Source of the DNA: Pristionchus mayeri
Lineage: Eukaryota > Nematoda > Chromadorea > Rhabditida > Neodiplogasteridae
DNA length: 64,000 nucleotides
Reading direction: 5' to 3'
Assembly (NCBI GenBank): GCA_036245805.1
Contig: BTRK01000001.1
Location: 21,335,087-21,399,086, forward strand
Made by a program: the position numbers and the translations under genes. The notes under the pieces were generated by a model. The model was not told the origin of the DNA. It saw nothing but the letters and a program-made list of their open reading frames with translations, and did not search any database. Below are positions 12,301 to 24,289 of this stretch, one piece after another; the stretch's first letter is position 1, and each line of letters begins with the position of its first letter.

Positions 12301-15300
12301 ATAGCGAAGACAGGATCGAAGAGTAGCAGTGTGGCGAAAACGAATGAATCACCGAATGGATCAAGAGAAGGAGTAGGTTTACCTGTTCTACTTTCAATCA
12401 CCCGGTTGCTTTTGCTCATTAAAGCGCTGTCTCCGTTAGAACGTCAGATCCTGGAGGCAAAGTGGCACAATGCTTTAAACTTATCGCTAGGAGTTCAAAC
12501 TTTGGCGGTAGAGTCCTTATGGTAAAAGAAAACTTTTCCAGATATTTTGACCTACCATTTGCATATTTTTCAAAAACTTATTTTTGATATTGACCCCTTG
12601 TGTTATATACCATTCAAAAGAGCATCAAAAGTTGTGTCAGAATCCAAATTTGCGAAGAAGTTGATCAACATCCCTTCCCTTCTATACCCTTGCTGCAAGC
12701 AAACCCGATTCGACCACATCGACGGACCTCCGTTTTTCGACACCATTCCACAATGATATCTTGAATATTCCCACATGAACGGAATAAATAATTGAATTGA
12801 ATTGAACATGTGTTCGGGAAACATGCTATTATGTGAGGAAAAACAGCATGTTGAAATTTCGATAGTTCAGGAGAACATGTTCCAATCATTTCTTATTTCC
12901 GAAAATAATATACTAGATGTAAAATGATGTAAGGAATTCAGAAAAAAGTATGCCGAGGACGAGCGAGGTACCACAAATTGAGTTTTTCTCAAAAAACCGA
13001 TAGGGTACTTAAACGCAGGTTCGATTCCTCCCGGATGCATACATTTTTGCAGGCACTCATTGAACACATTTTGCTACAGAATCTGTTTTAAATTGAATAT
13101 TATCGAATTGGAAGCATTTTAGAAGCAGAAAATTCTGCGACAGACGCTTGCAAAAAAGTATGCATTCGGGAGGAATCGAACCAGCCTTTAAGTACCATAT
13201 CGGTTTTTCGAGAAAAACTCAGTTTGTGGCACCTCGCTCGTCCTCGGCATATTTTTTTTCTGAATTCCTTATATCATTTTACATCTAGTATATTATTTTC
13301 GGTGTTCTCCTGAACTATTGAAATTTGTTCTCCTGAACTATCGAAATTTCAAAATGCTGTTTTTCATCACATAATAGCATGTTTCCCGAATATATGTTGA
13401 TCAATTTCTTCGCAAATTCGGATTCTGACACAACTTTTGATGCTCTTTCGAATGGTATATAACATAATGGGTCAATATCAAAAATGACAGTTTTTGAAAA
13501 ATATGCAAATGGTAAGTCAACATTTCTGGAAAAGTTTTCTTTGACCATAAGGACTCTACCACCAAAGTTTGAACTCCTAGCGATAAGTTTAAAGCATTGT
13601 GCCACCCTATGCTCCGATCTTAGGGAGACAGCGTTTTAAGATAAGTGAGAACGAGAAAGGAGCTTCAAGAGAGAGAGGAACCATGGACGAATCCTCTTCG
13701 AAGAAGAAGGATTCCTTTGGCAAGGCGAGTTTTTTCAAGAAATCTTTTCCTAAGAATAGTTTATATCAAAAGAAAATGGCGATTGGTTCAGAGACGATTT
13801 GATTGAAACTTTCTATGTAATTGAAATGTTTATTCGTGGTTGCTTATCACATAATCTCATCTATTAGAATGTTGGTGTATTGCAGACTGGATTTCCTTCG
13901 AGGACGCCTCTTCCTCCTTCTCCCCTCGTCCATCCCCCATTTGCAGTCCCTCCCAGGAAGAATGGTTCTCCATCTGTATCACCTGCCCTTCCCCCTCCTC
14001 AGCCTCATACCGTATCCCCTCCTGAGTCCATCATCCATCACTCCTCCAACCACAAACTCTCCCCTCCTGTATTCACCCATTCTTCTACGACTGTACACCC
14101 TCATTCTCCCTCATTTACAGTACCCACTCCTCTGTCCACCCCTATTCCATCTACAACACCTTGCAGCACCCCTATTTCTCCATCAAAATTCCCCCATACT
14201 CAATCATCTACAGTAGCCTCTCCTATTCTACCCACAGTACTCTCTCATACACCCATGCCTTCTTCATCTACTATACCCGTTCTAAATACAAGCTCTTCTC
14301 CCACTCCAGTAGCTCTTATCCCTGATCCTGCACCTACACTCATTCCCCCTGCACCCACTCCTCCACCCAATGTATCCTCTTCCCCTCCTGCTCCTCCTCC
14401 TCCGACTGTTTCCCCATCAGAGATGGTAGTTGCTCCGTCCGTCCCTCCCCGATTCCCGGGAATTAAAAAGAAGAAGTCAATGGTGATGGAGAGGATCATT
14501 CCTCAACAGTCGACTGCCCTTTCCCTTCCTTCTTCCTCCAATGAGGACATCGTGGGTACTTAACGTTCTTTCTTACTATTGAAGTGACGGTCAAGAAAGA
14601 TAGCTCACTTAAGCCTTAAGAGACTCTCCACCAGAGAACGTAACAGCTGGTGGGGGTCCACGGATAGGCAAAAATTCGATATTTCCCATACTTTTTTTCT
14701 GAAGTGAGTGTCCCGAGTGCTGATCGCCGGCAGCAATGACTAAGGTCTGGGGTCGAATTTGTAAAAGTTTCTGGCACCACCCACTTTTGGGGTCGAAAAA
14801 TTGACTTTTTCAAAAACATCTGGAAAATAGTTTCTCTGACGTATGTTGACGCGTAGAAAACGAATTTCCATATTAGAACGCGAGAAAATGAGAAAGAAAC
14901 ATCTTACCGCCGAAAACCCGAAAATTTCGATCCGAAATGGCACATAAACTGCCATAACTCGATTTCAAAAAATATGAATTTGGGTGATTGACATTTTTGG
15001 AATCTACTAGTTGTACCACACCTACCTTATTTTTTTAGAGAATTTTAAAAATGGGTGTATGTCGACTTTTTCGAACCTGAACTTGGACATTTCCTGCAAA
15101 ATTCTGAGATTTGAGATTTTCAAATTCTCACATACGGTACCTACGTGGATCTAACTATATTTTTACTGTAGATATTGGTTAACTCAACATATCCAACCAA
15201 TTTGAAGCATACTGTCACTTGGGGGACATCAAAATGTCGAAATTCGATTTTTTGCTTGCAGTTTGACGAGAATTGGATTTTCTCTCGCTATTATATCCAC

Positions 15301-18300
15301 CTGAAATCTATTCCAGTGCAGTGTAGCATTACTATTGTAAGTAATTCTTACCACTAAAAGCTTTTGCAGTCGAATCTAACATCTTGTGGGTGATTCGCTA
15401 CCACAAAATGTCACAATTTTTACCCAAATTCCAGCATTTTCGAGTTTTTCCCAATTCTATGAAGTTTTCGTTAGTTTTTATTAGCGAATTCGGATTCAGC
15501 GCGCTGAAATACACTATAAATACTTGTTAATTCGGAATTTTCGGAGAAATTGTTTTTCGACATTTTTCGAAAATCCGAATATTAATTTTTGTTGCAAAAT
15601 GTCACAAAAGCTGATATTTCTAGTGTATTTCATCGCGCTGAATCCGAATTCGATAATAAAAACTCACGAAAACTTCACAGAATTGGGAAAAACTCAAAAA
15701 TACTAGAATTTTGGTTAAAATTGTGACATTTTGTGGTAGCGAATCACCCACAAGATGTTAGATTCGACTGCAAAAGCTTTTAGTGGTAAGAATTACTTGC
15801 ATTAGTAATGCTACACTGCACTGGAATAGATTTCAGGTCTATATAATAGCGAGAGAAAATCCAATTCTCGTCAAACTGCAAGCAAAAAATCGAATTTCGA
15901 CATCTCGACATTTCGAGGTCCCCCAAGTGACAGTATGCTTCAAATTGGTTGGAAATGTTGAGTTAGCCAATATCTACAGTATATATGTAGTTAGGGCCAC
16001 GTAGGTACCGTATGTGAGAATTTGAAAATCTCAAATCTCAGAATTTTGCAGGAAATGTCCAAGTTCAGGTTCGAAAAAGTCGACATACACCCATTTTTAA
16101 AATTCTCTAAAAAATAAGGTAGGTGTGGTACAACTAGTAGATTCCAAAAATGTCAATCACCCAAATTCATATTTTTTGAAATCGAGTTATGGCAGTTTAT
16201 GTGCCATTTCGGATCGAAATTTTCGATTTTTCGGCTATAAGTTGATTCTTTCTCATTTCCTCGCGTTCTAATATGGAAATTCGTTTTCTACGTGTGGAAA
16301 TACGTCAGAAAAACTATTTTCCAGATGTTTTTGAAAAAGTCAATTTTTCGACCCCAAAAGTGGGTGGTGCCAGAAACTTTTTCAAAATCGACCACAGACC
16401 TTAGTCTTTACTGCCGGCGATCAGCACTCGGGACCCCCACTTCAGAAAAAAAGTATGGGAAATATCGAATTTTTGGCCATCCGTGGACTGTTACGTTCTC
16501 TCGTGGAGGGTCTCTTAAAGAATGTACACGATATTGGATATAGGCTAATGAATAAGAAGGGAGGGTATTGATTGCAGATACTGAACGCAGTCAAGGTTTC
16601 TATGAACCTCCCGAGACTCTTCGTCCATAATGTGGATAAGAAGCACCACGAGTTATCGGTGAGATCCATAGGTGGAGTTATATATTGTCTTCCGTACTCC
16701 TTAACTAATCGTCTTTTATCAGATTCTCGAGGATTACTTCAATAAGTATGATGGCTTGGAAGCTATCACCATTTCCTCCTCTCCCCATAATCCCTTCCGA
16801 AGTGGAATGCTCAGATACACGACCATCCATGATGCAGAGTAAGCCGAACTGTCTTTCAATTTATGATATCTCTCTCCCTTGTATAATTGCCTCATCTCAG
16901 GAGAGTCCTCAATGATGGACCCGTGCACACTATCAATGGACACGATCTCTTCCTCACTCCCAGAGAAGGAAGAGATGAGGTAGACAGAACTCTCTTCCTT
17001 CCCTCTTCCTCATTGATCCTTACCTTCTCTTTGGCAGAAAGAGATGATGGAGGCACTGACATCGTCGGCCCTCAAGAGGAAGGAAGAGGAAGAAGCGAAG
17101 GAGAAGAAGAGGAGGGAGGAGCAGGAGAGGAGAGACAGAGAAGAGAGGAGGAAGAGACACAATGAGGTAACACCCTTTCACTCTACCATCCAATCATGTC
17201 TCAATATATTGTACTTTGTTATTCCTCTGACTACAGTACCGTGCAAAAGTATTGCAACAAAATTGTTTTTGCAATAACTTTCTTCTAGGATGAGATATCG
17301 ACTCATGGTTTGGAGTGATCAGTAGGTAAACATCATGCGCATATATCACCGTGGATGACGTGGATACAGCCACTGAGCTCTCGATACGGTATTCAATATT
17401 CATATTTGAGATCGGGAAACAATTATGTAGGGTACACAGATATTTCCTATGATGCCCCACTTCGTGTGGTGGAAGCACAACCACCTGTGCATAGAATCCA
17501 CTGCTAAACACGTTGAACGGATTTCGCAATCTCTGGGAATATCGATTTTCCGAAACATAAATTTTTTTGAAAAATGAGCATATCTTTGCTCTACGACGAG
17601 CTACAGCTCCCAAATTTGGCATGTGATGTGGCATAACGATGTACCAATAATGCCCCGAATATTGGGAAGATTGAATAATCGGCGCGAAATTTCGAAAAAA
17701 ATTTGATCAATTTTTCACCTGATAGCGGACTTTGCGATGCGTGAAGCTACAAATCTAATTTTTGGTTGTCAGTTTTAGAAAGTATTATTGACAAAAACTA
17801 CAAGACAGTTTTCTTTTTGGATCATTTTTAAGCTTTTTATTAGTGATGAAATGAATGTAAATTGCGTGTGCGAGATTGTAAAATTATGAGTGAGTTCAAA
17901 ATGAATAATCTCGGATTCACTCCAGATCATGCCACGATCATTGATTGGTCGAGTTATTCATAATTCAGTATTAGCCTGGTCGATTAAAGTGCAAATTATC
18001 TCGATGGACGGGAAAAAGTTCAAACTGTGTCCACTTTTCATGACTCCATCCGCTCAAATTCGACCAGGTTTTTGGGCAATAACAACGGGGAAATTGCTCC
18101 AAAAAGAAAACTGTCTTGTAGGTTTTGCCAATAATACTTACTACAACTGACAACCAAAAATTATATTTGTAGCTTCACGCATCGCAAAGTCCGCTATCAG
18201 GTGAAAAATTGATCCAAATTTTTTCGAAATTTTGCGCCGATCATTCAATCTGCCCAATATTCGGGGTATTATTGGTACATCGTTATGCCACATCACATGC

Positions 18301-20269
18301 CAAATTTGGGAGCTGTAGCTCGTCGTAGAGCAAAGATATGCTCATTTTTCAAAAAAAATTATGTTTCGGAAAATCGATATTCCCAGAGATTGCGAAATCC
18401 GTTCATTGAGTTTAGCAGTGGTTCTATGCCCAGGTGGTTGTGCTTCCACCACACGAAGTGGGGCATCATAGGAAATATCTGTGTACCCTACATAATTGTT
18501 TCCCGATCTCAAATATGAAGATTGAATACCGTATCCAGAGCTCAGTGGCTGTATCCACGTCATCCACGGTGCTACATGCGCATGATGTTTACCTACTGAT
18601 CACTCCAAACCGTGAGTCGATATTTCATCCTAGAAGAAATTTATGCCAAAAACAATTTTGTTGCAATACTTTTGCACGGTACTGTATATCCGCTCTCATT
18701 GTCGAAATAGCGTAATGATTGAAGGAGCGTCCTCGACATAAATCGGAAAAGAGATCACGGAGTCGAAGTAGAGAAAGAAGGAGAAAGAGTAGATCGAGAA
18801 GTAGAGAGAGAAGAAGACACCGATCGGGAAGTAGAGAGGGAAGAAGACATCGGTCGAGGAGTAGAGAGAGAAGACACCGATCGAGGAGTGAGGAAGGAGG
18901 GAGGGGCGGATAGGATGAAGGAGCCTGTCAATGACATCCTCTCAAGGAAAGAATTTGCCGAGGCCAAACAGGTTTGCTTCTTCATTCTTGATCAGGAAGT
19001 TAATTGACTAGGAAAATTATTGCAAATAATTTAGCAAATTATATTTTACGATTTGAGAAAGCGATGGAATCAGAGGTGGCTTCGTAGAAAGGAAGTATTC
19101 CTAAAGTGAAAGCTGGAATGAATCGTAAGTGAACTCCTGAAGGGCATCCGATGAACTCTTCCTTGCAGTGTGTGGAGTGTCAGCGAAGAACCTTCAGCTC
19201 TTGCTGGATGTGAATGTGAGTGAAGAGAGAGGGAAGGGGAGAATTGATCCTCCCATTCCAGAGGAAGACTCGGGCGAGTCCTACCACCGAGGGTCGTCCA
19301 AACCGCAAAGAGAATACTGTAATTTACCCTTCCCTTATGTTATTGGGGGGGGGACAAAACGGCAACGACCAAAACGGCAACAGAACATAACTCGTTTGGG
19401 AGACCTTCTTACAAGTTGGGACTACCGTATTCAGTCAATACTACAGTACCACAATCACCTACCGTAACCAGTTCCTCGGGTCAGATTCAGTTCCATGGGT
19501 CAAATCTTTTTCTAAAATTATCTAATGTATCACAAAATTATGACGACATAGTCAGGCGTATGACAGTTTACGGCAGAATAATTCTAACATCGATATAGGA
19601 ATTTTATAAAAATATTTGACACAAGGAACTGAATCTGACCCAAGGAACTGGTTACGGTAGGTGATGCTGGTACTGTAGTATTGACTGAATACGGTAGTCC
19701 CAACTTGTTATAAGGTCTCCCAAGCGAGTTATGCTCTGTTGCCGTTTTGGTCGTTGCCGTTTTGTCCGCCCCCCGTTATTGGCATCTGATGATATCAGGG
19801 TGATGCAGTGAAGATCTCCGAGTCCGAGCAGCAGAAGGAAGCTCCGCCCACTCGAGCTGTGCAGCAGTGGAAAGTGCAACAACTACCTGGTGAGACCTCC
19901 CTCGGACGGATTACTACCCATTTACAATTGCTTTTTTTACTTTAAATAAGTAACCCTACACGAATTTTCGATTTTGGATTTTAGAGTAGAGTGGTTCCAC
20001 GTGTTTCAATCACAATTTGCGAATACGCGAATGACAATGGATGAGAGGGAATATTCAGTGTCTTCTCCGGCTCTGCCCTTGATTTCTCTTCCTCATCGCC
20101 TCCCCCTTCTCCCTCTCCCTCCTCAAATGCCAAACCTATTCTCGATGGTTTCAGAGTTCCACCCAATAATCGACCTATGTATAATAATCAACAAATCCCT
20201 GGTCCCTTCTACTACAATAGCCCGCCCAATCAATACTTCAATTTCCCTCAGTATCCTCCGCCTCGTTAG
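9380..20269 (+). CDS. RRM and SR-repeat protein with Lys/Glu-rich and Pro-rich N-terminal regions
   Basis: A chain of exons appears to form one gene. Early exons at 9380-9465, 9514-9615, 9658-9790, 9836-9970, 10094-10171, 10219-10326 and 10389 on join in phase and are rich in Lys, Glu, Ser and Thr; an acidic-hydrophobic stretch DEEDDDIQIIS resembles a SUMO-interacting motif. Further charged exons lie at about 10675, 10880, 12290 and 13640. A Pro/Ser/Thr-rich exon runs 13887 to about 14553 and joins in phase to 16577, where an RRM-like domain begins (NLPRLFVHNVDKKHHELS, then LEAITISSSPHNPFRSGMLRYT). A coiled Lys/Glu helix (17040-17165) and an Arg-Ser repeat block (18721-18905) follow; the C-terminus is Asn/Pro/Tyr-rich and ends YPPPR at 20269. 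Likely a nuclear RNA-binding protein. The exact family, some joins (10.4-10.7 kb, 19.0-19.8 kb) and single-gene status are uncertain; see the frame break near 18905. Confidence 0.6.
11050..12130. repeat. degenerate inverted-repeat element in an intron
   Basis: Inverted matches flank an AT-rich core: GGACCCCCAAGTAAAATTTT near 11150 against its complement near 12090, with the right-hand copy followed by TAGGCGAGCCACGCCC matching GGGCGTAGGCGAGTA near 11130. The inner region shows only scattered symmetry. It separates exons of the RRM/SR gene. Probably an old palindromic transposon. Confidence 0.45.
12421..13637. mobile_element. palindromic transposon with tRNA-like T-arm sequences
   Basis: AAAGCGCTGTCTCC near 12421 is inverted at the right end near 13637, and the arms match through most of their length (for example GAGCATCAAAAGTTGTGTCA near 12620 against 13435). 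In both arms a GGTTCGATTCCTCCCG box is present (13019 plus, about 13170 minus). Related fragments lie near 34380-34680 and 63080-63290. It occupies an intron of the RRM/SR gene. Confidence 0.75.
14620..16514. mobile_element. 1.9-kb palindromic element flanked by TTAA
   Basis: Left end GAGACTCTCCACCAGAGAAC and right end inverted, with TTAA at 14616-14619 and 16515-16518. The arms are close inverted copies meeting near 15570. No coding potential. It sits in the intron between the Pro-rich exon and the RRM exon, which join in phase across it. Confidence 0.75.
17234..18684. mobile_element. Tc1-like palindromic element in the RRM/SR gene
   Basis: It begins CAGTACCGTGCAAAAGTATT and ends with its inverse, flanked by TA. 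That terminus is of the type found in Tc1-like transposons. The arms (about 0.7 kb each) match closely, with scattered differences, and there is no transposase frame. It lies in the intron between the Lys/Glu-rich exon and the SR exon. Confidence 0.85.
19350..19775. mobile_element. 430-bp inverted-repeat element
   Basis: The ends contain GACAAAACGGCAACGACCAA (plus) and its inverse before CCCCCC. About 150 bases of each arm match, including TACCGTA-type heptamers. A fragment of the same family is visible near 40730-40845. It lies between late exons of the RRM/SR gene. Confidence 0.7.
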
Positions 20270-20793
20270 ATAAAATAATTAATAGATAATGGTAAAATAA
20301 CAATTAGTCAATTTATGCTTTACTTTGTAATCGTTTTTGTTGTTTGAGAATAAATCCATTCTTCAGAATCTGAACGGAAAGGTTTATCGTATTTGCCAGC
20401 AATATACATTAAGAGGAATAACACTTTTGTTCAACAGGGAAGATGGGAGTGATTGCAACTTAATCTTTAGCCTAGCAAATTTGGTTGAAGCTAACAACAG
20501 TCGAGATGGTGGCAATAATACACGAAAGACGTTTGGAAAATACAATGGATCGATTGGAAGGAGAAGAAGAAACCGTTATTATGATTTAGAGATACGGTAT
20601 TATGAGGAGAGGAGAGGGATCGATCGATCGATTGAATAATAATTTGTTCTAAACATTCATTGTGAAACATGCACTATACAGTACTCCCGGGACGTATATC
20701 GACCCGATTATCGATTAGCAGAAGAATAAATAACAAGGGAAGAAGTGGACCTGAGAGCGTATTGCTATGATAGTTGGAAGTAGAGGAGAGGGT

Positions 20794-20804
20794 GATCTTT
20801 GATC
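20794..20804. repeat. GATCTTTGATC near-palindrome, intergenic copy
   Basis: One occurrence of the 11-base motif discussed in the findings, here between the RRM/SR gene and the minus-strand gene at 20.9 kb. The rest of 20270-20912 is AT-rich or purine-rich with short open frames that show no recognisable protein. Confidence 0.6.
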
Positions 20805-20912
20805 TGAGAGGGGACTCAACCGTAGAGTGGAATGATACGTGGTGGGTGATAAGGAGGGCGAAGTAAGGGAGGAATGGGCGGAGCCTTGGAGGCTAGACTG
20901 TCTCTCTCTCTC

Positions 20913-21344
20913 TCATACAATCTGAGGGACGGGTCTTGGTCGACGGGCGAAGTCTCTCTCCCTCTTCATCGCCCCGATGTCATCGTGATGGGCGTGTCCA
21001 TTGGAGAGACCATTCCCGTTCCCATTCAAGTACTCCTTGAACTCCCCGTCTTCATTGTGTGCGAGTGCCTGCTTGCTGCTTCCTCGCGACGATTCAGCAC
21101 TCGATGGATTCCTGCAACCACAAATCAATCAATATCCTACTCTCTCAGCACCTTCCTATAGACTCAATTCACTTCCATCCATTATTTATTTTGGAAGAAT
21201 TTCTAAATTTTGGGTGTAAATACAACATTAAATTCTCGAGATCAGCACAAATATACGCATATATGTGTGATGATGATCATTGCTTGTGCATCTCTGTGCA
21301 TACCTGCAGCAGTAGGAACAGCAGAAGCACATGGTGATGAGTAC
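20913..21344 (-). CDS. 3' end of a Cys-rich membrane protein, unrecognised
   Basis: Two exons join in phase: 21344-21304 (VLITMCFCCSYCC) and 21111-20913 (66 codons to TGA). The first looks like the cytoplasmic end of a membrane helix followed by clustered cysteines, a common palmitoylation context. The second is hydrophilic (KQALAHNEDGEFKEYLNG, then GNGNGLSNGHAHHDD). The 5' part lies in or beyond the run of N. No family assignment. Confidence 0.6.
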
Positions 21345-21844
21345 NNNNNNNNNNNNNNNNNNNNNNNNNNNNNNNNNNNNNNNNNNNNNNNNNNNNNNNN
21401 NNNNNNNNNNNNNNNNNNNNNNNNNNNNNNNNNNNNNNNNNNNNNNNNNNNNNNNNNNNNNNNNNNNNNNNNNNNNNNNNNNNNNNNNNNNNNNNNNNNN
21501 NNNNNNNNNNNNNNNNNNNNNNNNNNNNNNNNNNNNNNNNNNNNNNNNNNNNNNNNNNNNNNNNNNNNNNNNNNNNNNNNNNNNNNNNNNNNNNNNNNNN
21601 NNNNNNNNNNNNNNNNNNNNNNNNNNNNNNNNNNNNNNNNNNNNNNNNNNNNNNNNNNNNNNNNNNNNNNNNNNNNNNNNNNNNNNNNNNNNNNNNNNNN
21701 NNNNNNNNNNNNNNNNNNNNNNNNNNNNNNNNNNNNNNNNNNNNNNNNNNNNNNNNNNNNNNNNNNNNNNNNNNNNNNNNNNNNNNNNNNNNNNNNNNNN
21801 NNNNNNNNNNNNNNNNNNNNNNNNNNNNNNNNNNNNNNNNNNNN
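21345..21844. other. assembly gap (500 N)
   Basis: Unknown bases of scaffold-gap type. It hides upstream exons of the minus-strand membrane protein and possibly the promoter of the calcium-sensor gene. Confidence 0.99.
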
Positions 21845-21997
21845 GTTCCCTCATTTCACCTTTGCCATTCCCCCTATCTCCCATCCAGTCTTCTCCCTTC
21901 ATCCGTCATGTTCTGGAGCGCCACTGCGAGTACTGTAACTATTGCTTATTGATAGCTTGATTACCGTAATCAGGACGTCGTTGCAGGATTCAGTGGG

Positions 21998-23189
21998 ATG
22001 GGCAAGAGCAACAGTAAGTTATGTGAGGAGAAGAGGAAAAAGGCGAACAAGAAGTTGACGAAGGAGGAGATGGATGAACTGGAGGCGAAGACTTACTGTA
22101 AGCCCCCCCCTCCCCCCCCCTCCCCCCCTCCCCCCCTCCCCCCCCTCCCCCCTCCCCCCTCCCCTCCCTCTCCCCCCCCCTCTCCCCCCCCCCCCTCCCC
22201 CCCCCCCCCCCCCCCCCCCCCCACCTCCTCTCCCCTCTCCCATCTGATGAGGGAAGATCAATCCACTGCAGTCTCTCGGAAAGAACTGAAGAAGTGGTAC
22301 AAGGACTTCGTGCGAGATTGTCCCACGGGAGAATTGAGGATGGACGAATTCCAGAACATCTACAAACAGGTAGATCAGCTGCTCCTTTAAACATTCCAAA
22401 TTGACTTGTTTCGGTAGTCAGTCAGATAAAGTGCAGATATAAATCATAGTGTTCAGTTCTTCCCTAATGGAGATCCGTCGAAGTTCGCCTCCTTCGTCTT
22501 CAATGTCTTCGATGATAATCAAGTGACCATTCATCTCCTCAATTTCTTCTACGAACTCAAAATAATTACGCATGAATAGATACAATTTTCACAATTTTGT
22601 TCGCAGACGAGGAAAGAAAACTAGGAAAGCGTGGGAATTCAGAGCCAAGTGAAAAAAAATACTACAAAAAGCTAAAGTATAAGAGAACAATTGCAGGATG
22701 GACACATCTCGTTCAAGGAGTTCATTGCAGCCCTTTCGATCACTTCCCGTGGGAATCTGGACGAGAAATTAGACTGTGAGATGACTGTGATGGTCTGATC
22801 TATCCTCTCTCTCTTCAGGGGCATTCTCCCTCTACGACGTAGACAAGGACGGATTCATCACTAAGGTAACCTCTTCCTACCTTGGGGAGAAAGTGGGAGA
22901 GACAGTGGGAATCCATTCAGGAGGAGATGGCCAACATCGTAGACGCCATCTATTCTATGATTGGAAACATGCTCGAACTCCCGAAAGACGAGGACACCCC
23001 TGAGAAAAGAGTATCCAAGATATTCTTAAATATGGATAAGGCCAGTTTCATAGTTGACCTCTCACTTCTCATTTTGTTGTTTTTCAGAATCTGGACGGAC
23101 AATTGACTCGGGAAGAGTTCAAGGAAGGGTCGAAGGCTGATCCGTGGATCGTTCAGGCCCTCACAATGGACATGAGTTCGTCAACTTGA
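21998..23189 (+). CDS. ncs: neuronal calcium sensor (NCS/frequenin family) EF-hand protein
   Basis: Seven exons join in phase: 21998-22097, 22272-22369, 22457-22522, 22697-22775, 22819-22865, 22921-23040 and 23088-23189, giving 203 aa. The start MGKSNSKL has Gly2 for N-myristoylation, matching NCS-1. EF1 is the inactive family form ([12 protein letters not shown]). EF2 ([12 protein letters not shown]), EF3 ([12 protein letters not shown]) and EF4 ([12 protein letters not shown]) keep calcium-binding residues including Glu12. Near the end is [17 protein letters not shown] as in frequenin, then an unusual tail MDMSSST. It is about 13 residues longer than NCS-1, through a Lys/Glu-rich insert after residue 8. 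The last intron starts with GC (23041). Intron 1 is nearly pure C/T. Which ncs paralog is undetermined. Confidence 0.92.
22101..22222. repeat. C-rich low-complexity tract in NCS intron 1
   Basis: About 120 bases of runs of C broken by single T, followed by CT-rich sequence up to the acceptor at 22271. The opposite strand is G-run DNA able to form G-quadruplexes. Exact length is unreliable in such runs. Confidence 0.9.
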
Positions 23190-24039
23190 GTTGTCCTCGA
23201 GTGACCTACCCTTCCCTTCACTTGAGCTATCCCTTCCATTGCAGGTCTGTAATGTACACATTGACTAATCCGCATGGAAGTATGTACCTATTCACTCACT
23301 AATTGCACCTTCTTGTCCATTTCCATGCTGAGCATCCTCGAATTAGGCAACAGCAGGACTTCACTCTCATTTATTTGGTTCCTCTCTCCTACAGTACCCC
23401 TCCCATATCGATTGACAGAGGATGAAATATTGATTGGAGTGGAAGTCGTTCCCTCTTCTCTTCTTCACCACGTCTGCACTCACTCACTCGATCTCAATTA
23501 CTATTGCACTCACCTGTGAAGTTTTGTATTTTGATGCGTCGATAAAACGTTAAAAATTATTTGTAAAGATTGTTCATTCTAAGTAAATAAAAAACTATAG
23601 AAAGAATATGAATTAATTTCTTCAAAGGAAAAGAAATTTCTCGTTCGCTCCCGGGGAAGGTTGTGCCAACAGCATCGGAGTTATTTGAAGGCTTCGCATG
23701 CTATCTACGTAGGTAGAGGTTCAGAGATGCTCCGCATGTAGTTCATATTTGTTTCATTCTTAGGGTGGATAAGTGTCTGAGAAGGGTAAGCTCACGATCA
23801 CCGAGGAGAGAGACAAGCGAATCGCAGACTCAGTAAATGCAGCTAATGCAGCTTATTGTTGATAGTTGCTTCATAAAATGTTGTTGATTATCGCTTCAAT
23901 CGTTTCATGCACTCTGATTATGGATTCATTACATATCGAAAGGGCGGGGGAGAATTGGTTGTGAATCGTCAAGTTCTTGCAATCTTCTGCATATCTTGAT
24001 CTCAATTCCTTGATCGGCGTAGACTAGTTTCACTGCAGG
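23190..24039. other. region without a recognisable gene
   Basis: Downstream of the calcium sensor. It contains AT-rich sequence with AATAAA-like strings (for example near 23586) that may serve the sensor's 3' end, then unique sequence with no supported coding exon. Confidence 0.5.
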
Positions 24040-24282
24040 ATGGGCGATAAGAGCGGGAGGGCTTTGAGTGGCCTGATGTGCGTGTACAAGCCTGCTCATT
24101 TGTCTTTGGGTGCTTTGATGAAGTCAATTTTGAAAAGGATTTGTTCCGTCCCATTGTACATGCTCCCTCATATGCAGATCCCACTTGTTGAAGAGCATCC
24201 TACTTCAGGAGCAATGTTCTATCGCGAGGAGAATTGAGTGCGTCCTGGGAAGAGAGACGTACAAGCATGAAATCAAGTGGAA
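24040..24282 (+). pseudogene. TRUB2-like pseudouridine synthase N-terminal fragment
   Basis: The frame 24040-24237 reads SGLMCVYKPAHLSLGALMKS and later LPHMQIPLVEEHPTSGAMFY, resembling the start of TRUB2-type mitochondrial RNA pseudouridine synthases (VYKP motif, then a 'HP-SG' block). It stops at TGA, but the next frame continues with RIECVLGRETYKHEIKWK up to a donor at 24283, so a one-base shift separates the two parts. No catalytic-Asp region was found downstream. It may be a decayed gene, a missed intron or a sequence error. Confidence 0.35.
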
Positions 24283-24289
24283 GGTAACT

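Noticed and set aside
13880..14500. Long Gly-rich open frame on minus opposite the Pro-rich exon
   Set aside because: It is the antisense of a Pro/Ser-rich coding exon with proper splice signals on plus.
21990..22400. Poly-Pro (plus) and poly-Gly (minus) proteins across the C-run tract
   Set aside because: The tract is an intron; removing it restores the conserved NCS sequence [14 protein letters not shown].
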